Assembly (NCBI GenBank): GCA_019058295.1
Contig: JAHPZI010000026.1
Location: 1 to 64,000 of the forward strand
Reading direction: 5' to 3'
Length of the DNA stretch: 64,000 nucleotides
Source of the DNA: Promethearchaeota archaeon
Lineage (GTDB): Archaea; Asgardarchaeota; Lokiarchaeia; Sigyniarchaeales; SOKP01
A model generated the notes under the pieces. It was not told the DNA's origin, searched no databases, and was given only the letters and a program-made list of their open reading frames with translations. The position numbers and the translations under genes were made by a program. The number at the start of each line of letters is the position of its first letter. Positions within the stretch are counted from its first letter, which is position 1. Shown here one piece after another: positions 20,325 to 29,563 of this stretch.

Positions 20325-20720
20325 ATGTCTAAAGAGCCCAATATTGATGATTTAAAATCTAAAATAGGATTTGGAATAAAGATATGGTTAGAATTTGGTT
20401 CTATTGATAAAAAAAAGAATATTTTGGGTTCTGGATGGGCAAAACTTTTAGAAAATTTAGATAAAAACATGAGTGGATCATTGACTCAAGCTGCTGAAGA
20501 ATGTGGATATTCGTATAAATATGCTTGGAATATTTTAAAGCGCATTGAAAAACGTACTGGAATGTCAGTTGTTAATACTGGGAAAGGTGGACGAGGTGGT
20601 GGGGGTTATGTCGAATTAAATGAATGGGGGAAATATCTTTTAAAAACTTATAATAATTTACTATTTGAACTTGAAATAATAGAAAAAAGACTTGGAGAAA
20701 CTTTTAAAATTAATGAATAA
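20325..20720 (+). CDS. ModE-type winged-helix transcriptional regulator
   Basis: SLTQAAEECGYSYKYAWNILKRIEKRTGMSVVNTGKGGRGGGGYVELNEWGKYLL. Confidence 0.8.
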   Translation: MSKEPNIDDLKSKIGFGIKIWLEFGSIDKKKNILGSGWAKLLENLDKNMSGSLTQAAEECGYSYKYAWNILKRIEKRTGMSVVNTGKGGRGGGGYVELNEWGKYLLKTYNNLLFELEIIEKRLGETFKINE

Positions 20721-21016
20721 ATACTTTTTAATATATAATAGCATTTCCGCACAATAATAAATCTAATTTGAAACAATCATGGGGGATAGTCTTAAACAAT
20801 TTGGTGAAACTTATTGGATTTGTCTTTTAAAAGGATATTTTAACAAAACTGCTAGAACTTTTAAACCAATAATTTATTAATTAATAAGATTAAATGAATT
20901 TAATTTGGGTTGAAAATGTTATAAGAAAAATTAAGAATAATTTTAATAATTAAGGGATTATAAGATCTAATAATAATAATTATAAATATAAAAAAAATTG
21001 AGGCTATAACCGTAGA

Positions 21017-22501
21017 ATGGCTTTACCGCTTCCAGGAACACCAGTTATAATTGATATCGGTAGTGCTTATGTTAAATTAGGTTTTGCTGGTGAACCTACA
21101 CCTCGTTTTGTTTTTCCTTCTATTGTTGGTACTGAAAAATATAGAGCAGTAATGGTTGATGTTGGCGGTCAAAGGAATTATTACGTTGGAAATGATGCCA
21201 TGAAAATGAGGGGCGTCCTTAAAGTAAATTATCCTATACAGAGAGGCGCGATTATGGATTGGGAGGCGTACTACGAGATTTTAAACTATATTTTTTATAC
21301 TTTACTTAGAATAGAGAATCTTTCAAATTATCCCATAATATATGCTGAGCATCCTTTTGTACCAAGAGAAACTAAAGAATTTATAGCAAGAGTTTTGTTC
21401 GAAACGCATAAAGTTAATTCTTTAATAATGTTGCAATCCCCATTTTTATCAATGTTTTCCGTTGGGTTGACAACGGGATTGGTAATTGAGAGTGGGGACG
21501 GGCTAACTTGGATTGTTCCAATAGTTAATGGGATTATCCAACAACAAGCAATCCAAAAGTTAAATCTTGCTGGAATAGATGTAAATCACAATTTAAGAAC
21601 GTTAATGATGAGAGAAGGAATTAACATTGAATCTTCAGCAGCAGCAGAAATATTAAAAGAAATAAAAGAAAAAAACTGCTATTTTGTATTAGATCCTCAA
21701 TCTCCTCCACTTTCGCAAGGGTCCTTCGCGTATCCAATGCCTGATGGCTCGGTTAAACAAATTCCAAGTAATGTTTTGCATGAAGCTCCTGAGGTTATGT
21801 TTCAACCTGGTATGTTAGGTTATAATATAATGAATATCCCCCAGGCGATAATATATTGTTTACAAATGATGGATAAAGCCTATTGGAGTGACTTATTATC
21901 ACACATTGTACTTTCAGGCGGGAACCTCTCTTATAGCGGATTTGAAGAACGATTGAAACAGGAATTGATGACCCTTTTGCCTCAGTTGGGACCTATTCCT
22001 AAAGCTCAAGTTCAGCCAACTCCTATTGGCAGCCAAGAGCCTAAGCTTGAAGCAATTAAAGTAAAAGAAAAAACAATAGACACATGTCCTGAATGTGGTG
22101 AATTAGTAGACTTATCTGGTGGGGGGGAGTCCTGTCCTTCTTGTGGAGCGAGTATGAAATTGCCACAATTATCCATAGATATAGGAAAGTCAATTGATAA
22201 GAAATCGAGGAAATGTCCCCATTGTAATAAAAAAATTATGGATGCATCATCTGTCTTTTGTCCATTCTGTGGAAAAGGAATTGCTGATAACTTTTCTAGT
22301 GTGAAAGAGTTTACAGATATCTCAGATTCAGATGAGGTTATTAAATTTTTTGTTCCTGATAATCTTCAATATGCTATTTTTAATGGATCCGCAATACTTG
22401 GAAGCCTTCCAAGCTTTCAGAATCTATTCGTTACATACGACGAATTTCAAAGTAATACAAATGCCTTATACAGAGAGATTTCTGATGTTTTTAAAATATA
22501 G
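21017..22501 (+). CDS. Actin-family protein with two inserted zinc ribbons
   Basis: IIDIGSAYVKLGFAGEPTPRFVFPSIVG, GLVIESGDGLTWIVPIVNG, IVLSGGNLSYSGFEERLKQEL, FNGSAILGSLPSFQNLFVTYDEF; CPECG..CPSCG and CPHCN..CPFCG between the last two. Confidence 0.93.
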   Translation: MALPLPGTPVIIDIGSAYVKLGFAGEPTPRFVFPSIVGTEKYRAVMVDVGGQRNYYVGNDAMKMRGVLKVNYPIQRGAIMDWEAYYEILNYIFYTLLRIENLSNYPIIYAEHPFVPRETKEFIARVLFETHKVNSLIMLQSPFLSMFSVGLTTGLVIESGDGLTWIVPIVNGIIQQQAIQKLNLAGIDVNHNLRTLMMREGINIESSAAAEILKEIKEKNCYFVLDPQSPPLSQGSFAYPMPDGSVKQIPSNVLHEAPEVMFQPGMLGYNIMNIPQAIIYCLQMMDKAYWSDLLSHIVLSGGNLSYSGFEERLKQELMTLLPQLGPIPKAQVQPTPIGSQEPKLEAIKVKEKTIDTCPECGELVDLSGGGESCPSCGASMKLPQLSIDIGKSIDKKSRKCPHCNKKIMDASSVFCPFCGKGIADNFSSVKEFTDISDSDEVIKFFVPDNLQYAIFNGSAILGSLPSFQNLFVTYDEFQSNTNALYREISDVFKI

Positions 22502-22632
22502 CTAAAACTAATTATTTTTCATCAAGAATTATAAAAAAATCTACTTAAATTGTTTTAAATTTCGATAATTTTTAATTTCAAGTTGAATTTAGAAATTTAA
22601 GTTTAAAAGATTAATCTAAGGTAATTACTTAA

Positions 22633-23787
22633 TTGAAAATATCGAAAATTCGATTATTAACAATTTTTATGTTATTCCTTGTGATCTCTTTAAGTTTATC
22701 ACCATTCGCATTAGCAAAAACACGAAAAACGTATTTATCTGATTTTCTCTTAGATAATTTTATCGATGATGAAGGTTTTTCAAACTGCAATAGAGAGGAA
22801 TATCGTGAGGATAGTGATGAGGTATCATACGAAGCAACCGCTTATGCTTTAGAAATTCTTGGAGGTTATAATTTGTTAGAACAGAAAGATCTATTTGGAA
22901 AAGTCGAAAAGAGCTATAATTCTTCAGATCTTCAAGAAGATTTAGAAAAAACCCTTGATTCTATGTATGGTTCTGGTTTTGAAGATATTTATGATACATA
23001 TTATATTTTAAAATCATTAGAAGATATGGATGTTGAAATCGATGGAACTTTAGCTCTTCAAATTAAACTATATCTCGATGCCACTGCCCAGAGCAATGGA
23101 GGTTTTGCTGGTACAGATACTTCTACATCAGCTACTCTAATTTCAACCTATTTTGCTTTACAAATTTATGACTTACTAGATCAACCTCTTCCAGATCCAA
23201 GAGGTTTTATCTTGTCGTGTGGTAATCCTGATGATGGTGGATATGGAGGTGATCCTACATCTTCCTCAACTATCGCCAATACATATTACGCTATTTTAAT
23301 CATGGATTTTTTAGATGATTTTGGGGCTTTAATCTCAGAGAGTGCGACCATTGATTATCTTAATCAGTTTTATGTTGATGATGAGAATGATGAAGATAAT
23401 TACGGGGGATATTTACCTGATCTAATAAATGCTAAATATGCATTACTTAGTAGTACTTACTATTGTCTAAAAGCCATTTCTTTACTCGATAAAGATGAAA
23501 TAGAAGATGAAGATGCTACCTCAGAATGGCTTTTAGATCGACAGAATTTCCAAGACGGAGGTTTTGTTGATCAAAGTGAAGGATACGAACAAAAATTTTC
23601 TTCAGTAATTAGTACGTATTTTGCCCTAGAAGCGTTAGATTTACTAGGTAAGGAAGATCTATTAGAAGAAAAAGTTTTCATGTTAGAATGGGAATGGTAT
23701 GATTGGTTAATATTCTGTATTATATTGATAGCTCTTATCGCATTGGCTATAATAGGTATTTATATTAGACGAAAAAGAAGATTATAA
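22633..23787 (+). CDS. Secreted, membrane-anchored prenyltransferase/squalene-oxidase-repeat (alpha/alpha toroid) protein
   Basis: N-terminal signal-like segment; repeats SNGGFAGTDTSTSATLISTYFALQIYDLL, DDGGYGGDPTSSSTIANTYYAILIMDFL, FQDGGFVDQSEG..SSVISTYFALEALDLL; C-terminal TM + RRKRRL. Confidence 0.8.
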   Translation: MKISKIRLLTIFMLFLVISLSLSPFALAKTRKTYLSDFLLDNFIDDEGFSNCNREEYREDSDEVSYEATAYALEILGGYNLLEQKDLFGKVEKSYNSSDLQEDLEKTLDSMYGSGFEDIYDTYYILKSLEDMDVEIDGTLALQIKLYLDATAQSNGGFAGTDTSTSATLISTYFALQIYDLLDQPLPDPRGFILSCGNPDDGGYGGDPTSSSTIANTYYAILIMDFLDDFGALISESATIDYLNQFYVDDENDEDNYGGYLPDLINAKYALLSSTYYCLKAISLLDKDEIEDEDATSEWLLDRQNFQDGGFVDQSEGYEQKFSSVISTYFALEALDLLGKEDLLEEKVFMLEWEWYDWLIFCIILIALIALAIIGIYIRRKRRL

Positions 23788-23885
23788 AACATTCTCGTTC
23801 CTTTTTATATTTATTCAATACCATTCTTCAAGCTAAAATAGAATTTCTTGAAAATTAATAATATAAAAGAATAATTCAATGCGAT

Positions 23886-24755
23886 TTGGTAATAATGGGA
23901 AAAATTCTCGATGGAAGAAAACTGGCAGATAAATTGAATTTAGAATTAAAAAATGAAATTGATGAAGTCATAAAAAGGACAAGAATCAAACCAAAATTAG
24001 CCACAATTTTGGTTGGAGAAGATCCAGCATCAAAAATATATGTGAATATCAAACATAAAACATGTACTCAAGTTGGGATTGAATCATATCAAGTTAATCT
24101 GAGTAAGGATATAAACAAGACAGAATTAATTAATGAAATAGAAAAATTAAATCAAGATGCAAATATTCATGGGATCTTATTACAATTGCCTCTCCCCTTG
24201 AAAATTCGAGACTTTACACCTCAATTTCTTGAAAAAATTTCACCACTTAAAGATGTAGATGGTTTTCATCCTATAAATAGAGGTAAACTCTTTGATTATA
24301 ACGAAGAATTAGCTCCGTGTACCCCTAAAGGCATAATTGCACTGTTAGAACATTATAATGTCGAAATAAAAGGAAAAGATGTAACCATAATTAATCGGTC
24401 CAATCTTGTAGGGAAACCATTGATTTTTATGCTTTTAAAAAGAAATGCTACCCCTACTATATGCCATACATCTACTAAAGACTTAGACCGCTTTATAAAG
24501 CAAGCAGATATTTTAGTAGTCGCTGTAAGCCGACCAAAATTTATTTCTAAAGAAAAAATTAAAGAAGGTGTGATAATAATTGATGTCGGAACCAATAGGG
24601 TAGAAGGTAAATTATGTGGAGATGTAGACTTTGAAGATGTATTAGAAAAAGTTAGTATGATTACGCCAGTTCCAGGTGGTGTTGGTCCGATGACTGTAAG
24701 TTATTTACTTCAAAATACTTTCAATGTGTTTAAAAAACAAATAAATATAAATTAA
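23886..24755 (+). CDS. folD: Bifunctional methylene-THF dehydrogenase/methenyl-THF cyclohydrolase
   Basis: KLATILVGEDPASKIYVNIKHKTC, GILLQLPLPL, PCTPKGIIALLEHY, GKPLIFMLLKRNATPTICHT, TPVPGGVGPMTVSYLLQNT. Confidence 0.97.
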   Translation: MVIMGKILDGRKLADKLNLELKNEIDEVIKRTRIKPKLATILVGEDPASKIYVNIKHKTCTQVGIESYQVNLSKDINKTELINEIEKLNQDANIHGILLQLPLPLKIRDFTPQFLEKISPLKDVDGFHPINRGKLFDYNEELAPCTPKGIIALLEHYNVEIKGKDVTIINRSNLVGKPLIFMLLKRNATPTICHTSTKDLDRFIKQADILVVAVSRPKFISKEKIKEGVIIIDVGTNRVEGKLCGDVDFEDVLEKVSMITPVPGGVGPMTVSYLLQNTFNVFKKQININ

Positions 24756-24866
24756 ATAAAAATCGAAGAAAAAAAATAAATTAATAAATTATTATTTTAA
24801 CATTATAAAATAAACAATTAAAGATTATTCCAAAATTTAATTAAATATATTTGTATAATTCGGGTT

Positions 24867-25319
24867 ATGGCTGTCCTTGAATGCGGAATTAATATAGGTA
24901 ATAGAAATTTAATAGAGGTTCGATACTACGCATCATCAGACGTTTTAGATCCAAATCTCCGTGCAGGATTTCTATCTGCTTTAGAAAGTTTTACCACTGA
25001 AGTATTCTCTGACAGCATCAATGTAGTTTCCCTTGCTTCTTTTAAATTAGTTTGTTTCTGTGAGATGGTAGCATTACCCGGTGATGACGAAGATAATACG
25101 CAGCCCCTGTTAGCATATGCCATAATAGAAAAAGAAACTGAGTCAGAAGTAGTCAAACGTCTTTTAAATCAGATTATTATGACTTTTACTAATCGCTATT
25201 CTGTCTTAGATATTTTCGAAAAGAAACCTAAATATTTCAGAAAATTTGATATAAGGATTAGCGATATTCTTGGTGATTTAAAAATGAAAACAGAAGACCG
25301 GTTCAAATCTCTCTTCTAA
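24867..25319 (+). CDS. Longin-like domain protein (tentative)
   Basis: ~150 aa; LRAGFLSALESFTTEVF helix, FKLVCFCEM..LLAYAIIEKETES strands, LLNQIIMTFTNRYS helix. Confidence 0.55.
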   Translation: MAVLECGINIGNRNLIEVRYYASSDVLDPNLRAGFLSALESFTTEVFSDSINVVSLASFKLVCFCEMVALPGDDEDNTQPLLAYAIIEKETESEVVKRLLNQIIMTFTNRYSVLDIFEKKPKYFRKFDIRISDILGDLKMKTEDRFKSLF

Positions 25320-25356
25320 AGTAATGTCTTAAATTATTTTTTAGTTGTGATATAAT

Positions 25357-26550
25357 TTGAGTTCGAATATTGGACCTGAAGCGCAAGCTGCTTACCAGAA
25401 ATATCTTGATGCTGGGACTTTAGATGAAAAAATTAAGAGATTAGAAGAATTTCTCTCTCTAGTTCCTAAACATAAAGCAACCGAGAGAATTGTAGCTCTC
25501 AATAGATCTCGTCTCGCTAAATTAAAGCGTCAACAAGAAGAACATAAACAGAGATTGAAATCCTTAGGTAAAAAAAGTCCATTTTCAATCAAAAAAGAAG
25601 GTATTCAAGTAATTCTGATAAGTGATTATTATAATCCAGGTGTTGGAAAGAGTTCAATTTTAAATTACTTAACCGGGGCAGCTAAAAAGAAAATTGGTAA
25701 ATTTACGTCAATTCCTGAAATAGGGATATATAAATTTAAAAAAATAAAATTTCAAATTGTTGAGATGCCCTCCATAATGGAAGGTGCGTCAAAAGGAGTA
25801 GGCAATGGTAAAGAAATTCTTGCACAAATTAGGTCCTCAGATTTAATCTGTATTTGTATTGATTTATCACGAAATTTTGAAAATCAGATGAATTTAATAC
25901 TAACCGAACTTTCTAACGCAGATATTAAAATAAATGATCCTCCTCCCCCTATAACTATTGAAAAAACGGGTTCCAACAAAATCCAAATATTTTACTTAAC
26001 AAGTGAAGCTCAAAAAATGGAAAACATGGAGGATTTAAACGAAAAAATAATTGAAGTTGTTCAAGAAGCTGGAATCCGAAATGGAATTGTAAAAATTTAT
26101 GGTGAAATCAATCTTGATCAAGTTGTAGACGCTTTAACTCCTTCAGTAGTATATAAAAATGCATTAATTTTAGGAACTAAAGGAGATCTCCCTCACACTG
26201 AAACTGCTTATATTGATTTAAAAAACCAATATTCTTCTCAATTTCCACTAATTTTTGGTACAAGTGTTAAGAAAAACAACTTTCCTAACAATTTTGGAGA
26301 TATTATATTAGAAATTTTGAAAAAAATAAAGATTTACACTATGAACATTTCTGGAAAAGTTGCTGAGAAACCTCTTATAATGGATAAGGGTGCCACTGTA
26401 AAAGATGTAGCATTTCGGATTCATAAAAGTTTCAAAGAATTATTTGATTATGCCGTAATCGTTAGAGAAGGAGCTCGTCAAAAAAAGAAAAGAGTGGGTA
26501 TAGATTATAAATTAGAAGATAATGATATTATAGAGATTCATACTATTTAA
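25357..26550 (+). CDS. DRG/Obg-like GTP-binding protein with C-terminal TGS domain
   Basis: DRG-like helical N-term, YYNPGVGKSSILNYLTGA (G1-like), VEMPSIMEGASKGVGNGKE (G3-like), GTKGD (G4-like), C-terminal TGS. Confidence 0.82.
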   Translation: MSSNIGPEAQAAYQKYLDAGTLDEKIKRLEEFLSLVPKHKATERIVALNRSRLAKLKRQQEEHKQRLKSLGKKSPFSIKKEGIQVILISDYYNPGVGKSSILNYLTGAAKKKIGKFTSIPEIGIYKFKKIKFQIVEMPSIMEGASKGVGNGKEILAQIRSSDLICICIDLSRNFENQMNLILTELSNADIKINDPPPPITIEKTGSNKIQIFYLTSEAQKMENMEDLNEKIIEVVQEAGIRNGIVKIYGEINLDQVVDALTPSVVYKNALILGTKGDLPHTETAYIDLKNQYSSQFPLIFGTSVKKNNFPNNFGDIILEILKKIKIYTMNISGKVAEKPLIMDKGATVKDVAFRIHKSFKELFDYAVIVREGARQKKKRVGIDYKLEDNDIIEIHTI

Positions 26551-26611
26551 ACTATAAAATAGCTATTTTAATTTAAAACTAGAAGAATAAAATGATTTAT
26601 TTCTTATTATT

Positions 26612-29287
26612 TCAATTCGACTTTATAAATTCAATTATTTTAGGAATTTCAGAGATTTGATCTATATAAACTTGATTTAAATTAGAAATTCCTCCTGAAA
26701 TATTTTTAATACTTTCAAACGAGTAAATTAAATTCTCTAGATAATCAATAATATCTCCCTTAAAAACCAGAATTTTATATTCTTCATTTAAATATTCGCA
26801 AATTTGCTCTATGGAAAGTTTTTCATTGATTCTTAAATTAAGAATAATATTTTCAAGATTGAGCCGACCGCAATCGCAATATGGACTATCTTTACAATTA
26901 CAATTAAATATGTCATTAATCCATTTTGTAATAAAGTTAATAAATTCTTTTGAAAATGTTTTTCTCTTCTTAATATATTCAGCATTCATTAAAGAAAGAA
27001 CGCTTGCACTAAATAAATTGTTAGAAAAATACTTCATACTTACGTTTTTAGATAAATCTGCTACGATCTTTTTAGAGATATACACATTCCTTAACGGTTT
27101 TAAGTCAAGTGCCAAATCTAATACACTTTCGATTTTATTTAATTTTAATTTTTCTATAATATCTAAACTCTGATCAACTGTAAGAAAAGATTTCGATACA
27201 GATTGTCCTAAATTAGTAGGTTTATGAATGAAATTTTCTTTTATCCTTATTAATTTTAAAGAATTTAATTTTTTTAATACTTGGTCGAGATTATACTCTT
27301 GATTAATTAATAAATCGTAGAATGCATAAATATGATCTAATTCAATTCCTTGATTAAACATTGAGATAAACGCGAGCAATTCTGTAATTGATTTATCTTC
27401 GTCAGGAATTAATTCGAAATCTTTAATTTTTCCATTTAATAATTTAATTGCTATATTTTCTTCTGTAATTTTCATTTTTGGCGAATAAACTTTCCCAGGC
27501 TCAACAAGTAAATATGTCAACCCCAAATCATGCTTTCCTAATCTACCAGCTCTTCCTAACATTTGCTCAAATTCGGCTACTGTTAACCAATTTATTCCCA
27601 TCGCTAAAGATTCGAATATTACTTGAAGCGCAGGAAGGTCTACACCTGCAGCTAAAGCTGCTGTGGCAACAACACCTGCAATTTTTTGTGATTGAAATTC
27701 TAACTCAATAACCTTTCTTTCTTCCGTTGTTAACCCACTATGGTATGATCTAACGAAAATGTTCCTATTCTGAAGATATGCTGTTAAGGCTTCGCATTTT
27801 TTTCGTGTATTTGTAAATATGATTGATTGTCCTTTAAAACCATATTTTGATTTTCTTTTAAAAGCCGCTCGCACAATTTTTGAAATTAATTGATGTTTTC
27901 TTTGTTCATTTAAAGCTAATATTAGATGGCGCTCAATTGGAACAGGCCTATTATTGTATTGAATTAAAGATGCATTTAATTTTTGTGCAAGTGTTTCTGG
28001 TTCTCCAATCGTAGCACTTAGATATAAATATTGAGAATTTCTATATAGCGACTTTAACCGAGCGATAAAACCGTCTAATAAAAAACCCCGGTCAGGATCG
28101 ATCAAGGTTTGAATTTCATCAATAATAATGGTACCAATACTTCCTAATCGCTCTTTGTTTCCACTTCTTAGTATATAATCAATTGCTTCATAAGTCGCTA
28201 TAATGATGTCGGCATTTATTAGTTCCTCTAAATTATCATCTTCTTCCTTTTTATCAAGCAAAGATTCTCCCACTCTTTTAAAAATTCTCAGATTAAGAGG
28301 TTTATACTTATTCTTGAACTCTTCTGTTCTTATATTAGCTAAAGCAACAATGGGAACCAAATATAACATTTTCTTTTTATCCATTAATATCTTTGAAACT
28401 CCTGCCAATTCTCCAACTAAAGTTTTACCTCCTGAAGTTGGCGCCATTATTAATTGATCTTTTCGGTCTGAAAGTAGACCATTATCTATAGAGATCGCTT
28501 GAATTGGTAAAAGTGTAGAAATCTCCATATTTTCTAAAATATTTTTCAAAGAACCTGGCACACTAAGATTTTTGACTTTATAATTAAGATATTTTTGGCT
28601 TACATCAGGATTCTTTTCGATGTCATATAACGTAATTTCTCTATTCCCAACAGGATTAAAATCAGATTTAAAAGCACTTAAGACTTTTTTAACATCTTTA
28701 AATTTCAAAATCATATGATTAAAGAAATTTTTTAATTTAGGGTTAATACGCTGATCCATGGATAATAGACCAATAAGCTGTGCTTCTCTTATAATGATAT
28801 CCATAGCACAATTAGAACAAATTATATCATTTTTATACGATTTTATCTGAATATTTTTATCTAATATCGTAAATTTTCCCTCATCTAAACATAATTTACA
28901 AAATGTTAATTGAGTTATCTTATCTTTATCTAATTGAAAATTTTTAAGCATCTCCATTATTGGCGCAAATTCTTTAGATTCTGTTTGACTCGAAAATGCA
29001 ATAAATTTATTTTCATCAGCAAGCAAGAATTTTTTGAAAAGGCGAGGATCTATAGGTATTTGATTTTGCTTTCCATCTTCCTGAGTTTTTGTAAATTTTA
29101 AGGGACGCATTTTATTTTTAATATCTAATCCAAATGTAACTAACCCTCTAAAGAAAGGCTCATTCACATAAGAGATGGTTTTCGAGCGCGATTTTAAATA
29201 GAAAAAATTAACATTAAACATTAACTCGATTTTTTGCTTATGTATTTTATCAATAACTATAAAGTAATTCTTTAAAGGAATAGTCAA
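26612..29287 (-). CDS. Ski2-like superfamily 2 helicase (possibly ASH-Ski2 type)
   Basis: MAPTSGGKTLVGELAG, TIIIDEIQTL, YLSATIGEPE, QSIIFTNTRKKCE, EQMLGRAGR; N-terminal CKLC..CSNC pair. Confidence 0.9.
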   Translation of the reverse strand: MTIPLKNYFIVIDKIHKQKIELMFNVNFFYLKSRSKTISYVNEPFFRGLVTFGLDIKNKMRPLKFTKTQEDGKQNQIPIDPRLFKKFLLADENKFIAFSSQTESKEFAPIMEMLKNFQLDKDKITQLTFCKLCLDEGKFTILDKNIQIKSYKNDIICSNCAMDIIIREAQLIGLLSMDQRINPKLKNFFNHMILKFKDVKKVLSAFKSDFNPVGNREITLYDIEKNPDVSQKYLNYKVKNLSVPGSLKNILENMEISTLLPIQAISIDNGLLSDRKDQLIMAPTSGGKTLVGELAGVSKILMDKKKMLYLVPIVALANIRTEEFKNKYKPLNLRIFKRVGESLLDKKEEDDNLEELINADIIIATYEAIDYILRSGNKERLGSIGTIIIDEIQTLIDPDRGFLLDGFIARLKSLYRNSQYLYLSATIGEPETLAQKLNASLIQYNNRPVPIERHLILALNEQRKHQLISKIVRAAFKRKSKYGFKGQSIIFTNTRKKCEALTAYLQNRNIFVRSYHSGLTTEERKVIELEFQSQKIAGVVATAALAAGVDLPALQVIFESLAMGINWLTVAEFEQMLGRAGRLGKHDLGLTYLLVEPGKVYSPKMKITEENIAIKLLNGKIKDFELIPDEDKSITELLAFISMFNQGIELDHIYAFYDLLINQEYNLDQVLKKLNSLKLIRIKENFIHKPTNLGQSVSKSFLTVDQSLDIIEKLKLNKIESVLDLALDLKPLRNVYISKKIVADLSKNVSMKYFSNNLFSASVLSLMNAEYIKKRKTFSKEFINFITKWINDIFNCNCKDSPYCDCGRLNLENIILNLRINEKLSIEQICEYLNEEYKILVFKGDIIDYLENLIYSFESIKNISGGISNLNQVYIDQISEIPKIIEFIKSN

Positions 29288-29563
29288 GTGTTAACACAGC
29301 TAAAAGTTTTATAAATTTAAATCAGTATATAATGCTATAAGGATTTATCGAATGTTAATTTTATTATTTCTTAATAATAAAAATGTTCCTAAAAATTATA
29401 TTGAAAATATACTATATTGGTATATCTGGGTAGTTTAAAATATATTTAATGTTGTAACTTCTCATGTTTTTAGAGGAAATAAGCCTAATCTGAAAATATT
29501 TATAAATTAATAAAAATAAATAAAAATTACATTAATGGAATTTTTTTCCAGTGCGGTGAAAAC

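Noticed and set aside
20779-20880. 33-aa ORF MGDSLKQFGETYWICLLKGYFNKTARTFKPIIY
   Set aside because: Short, no domain or structural signature; cannot be supported without conservation data.
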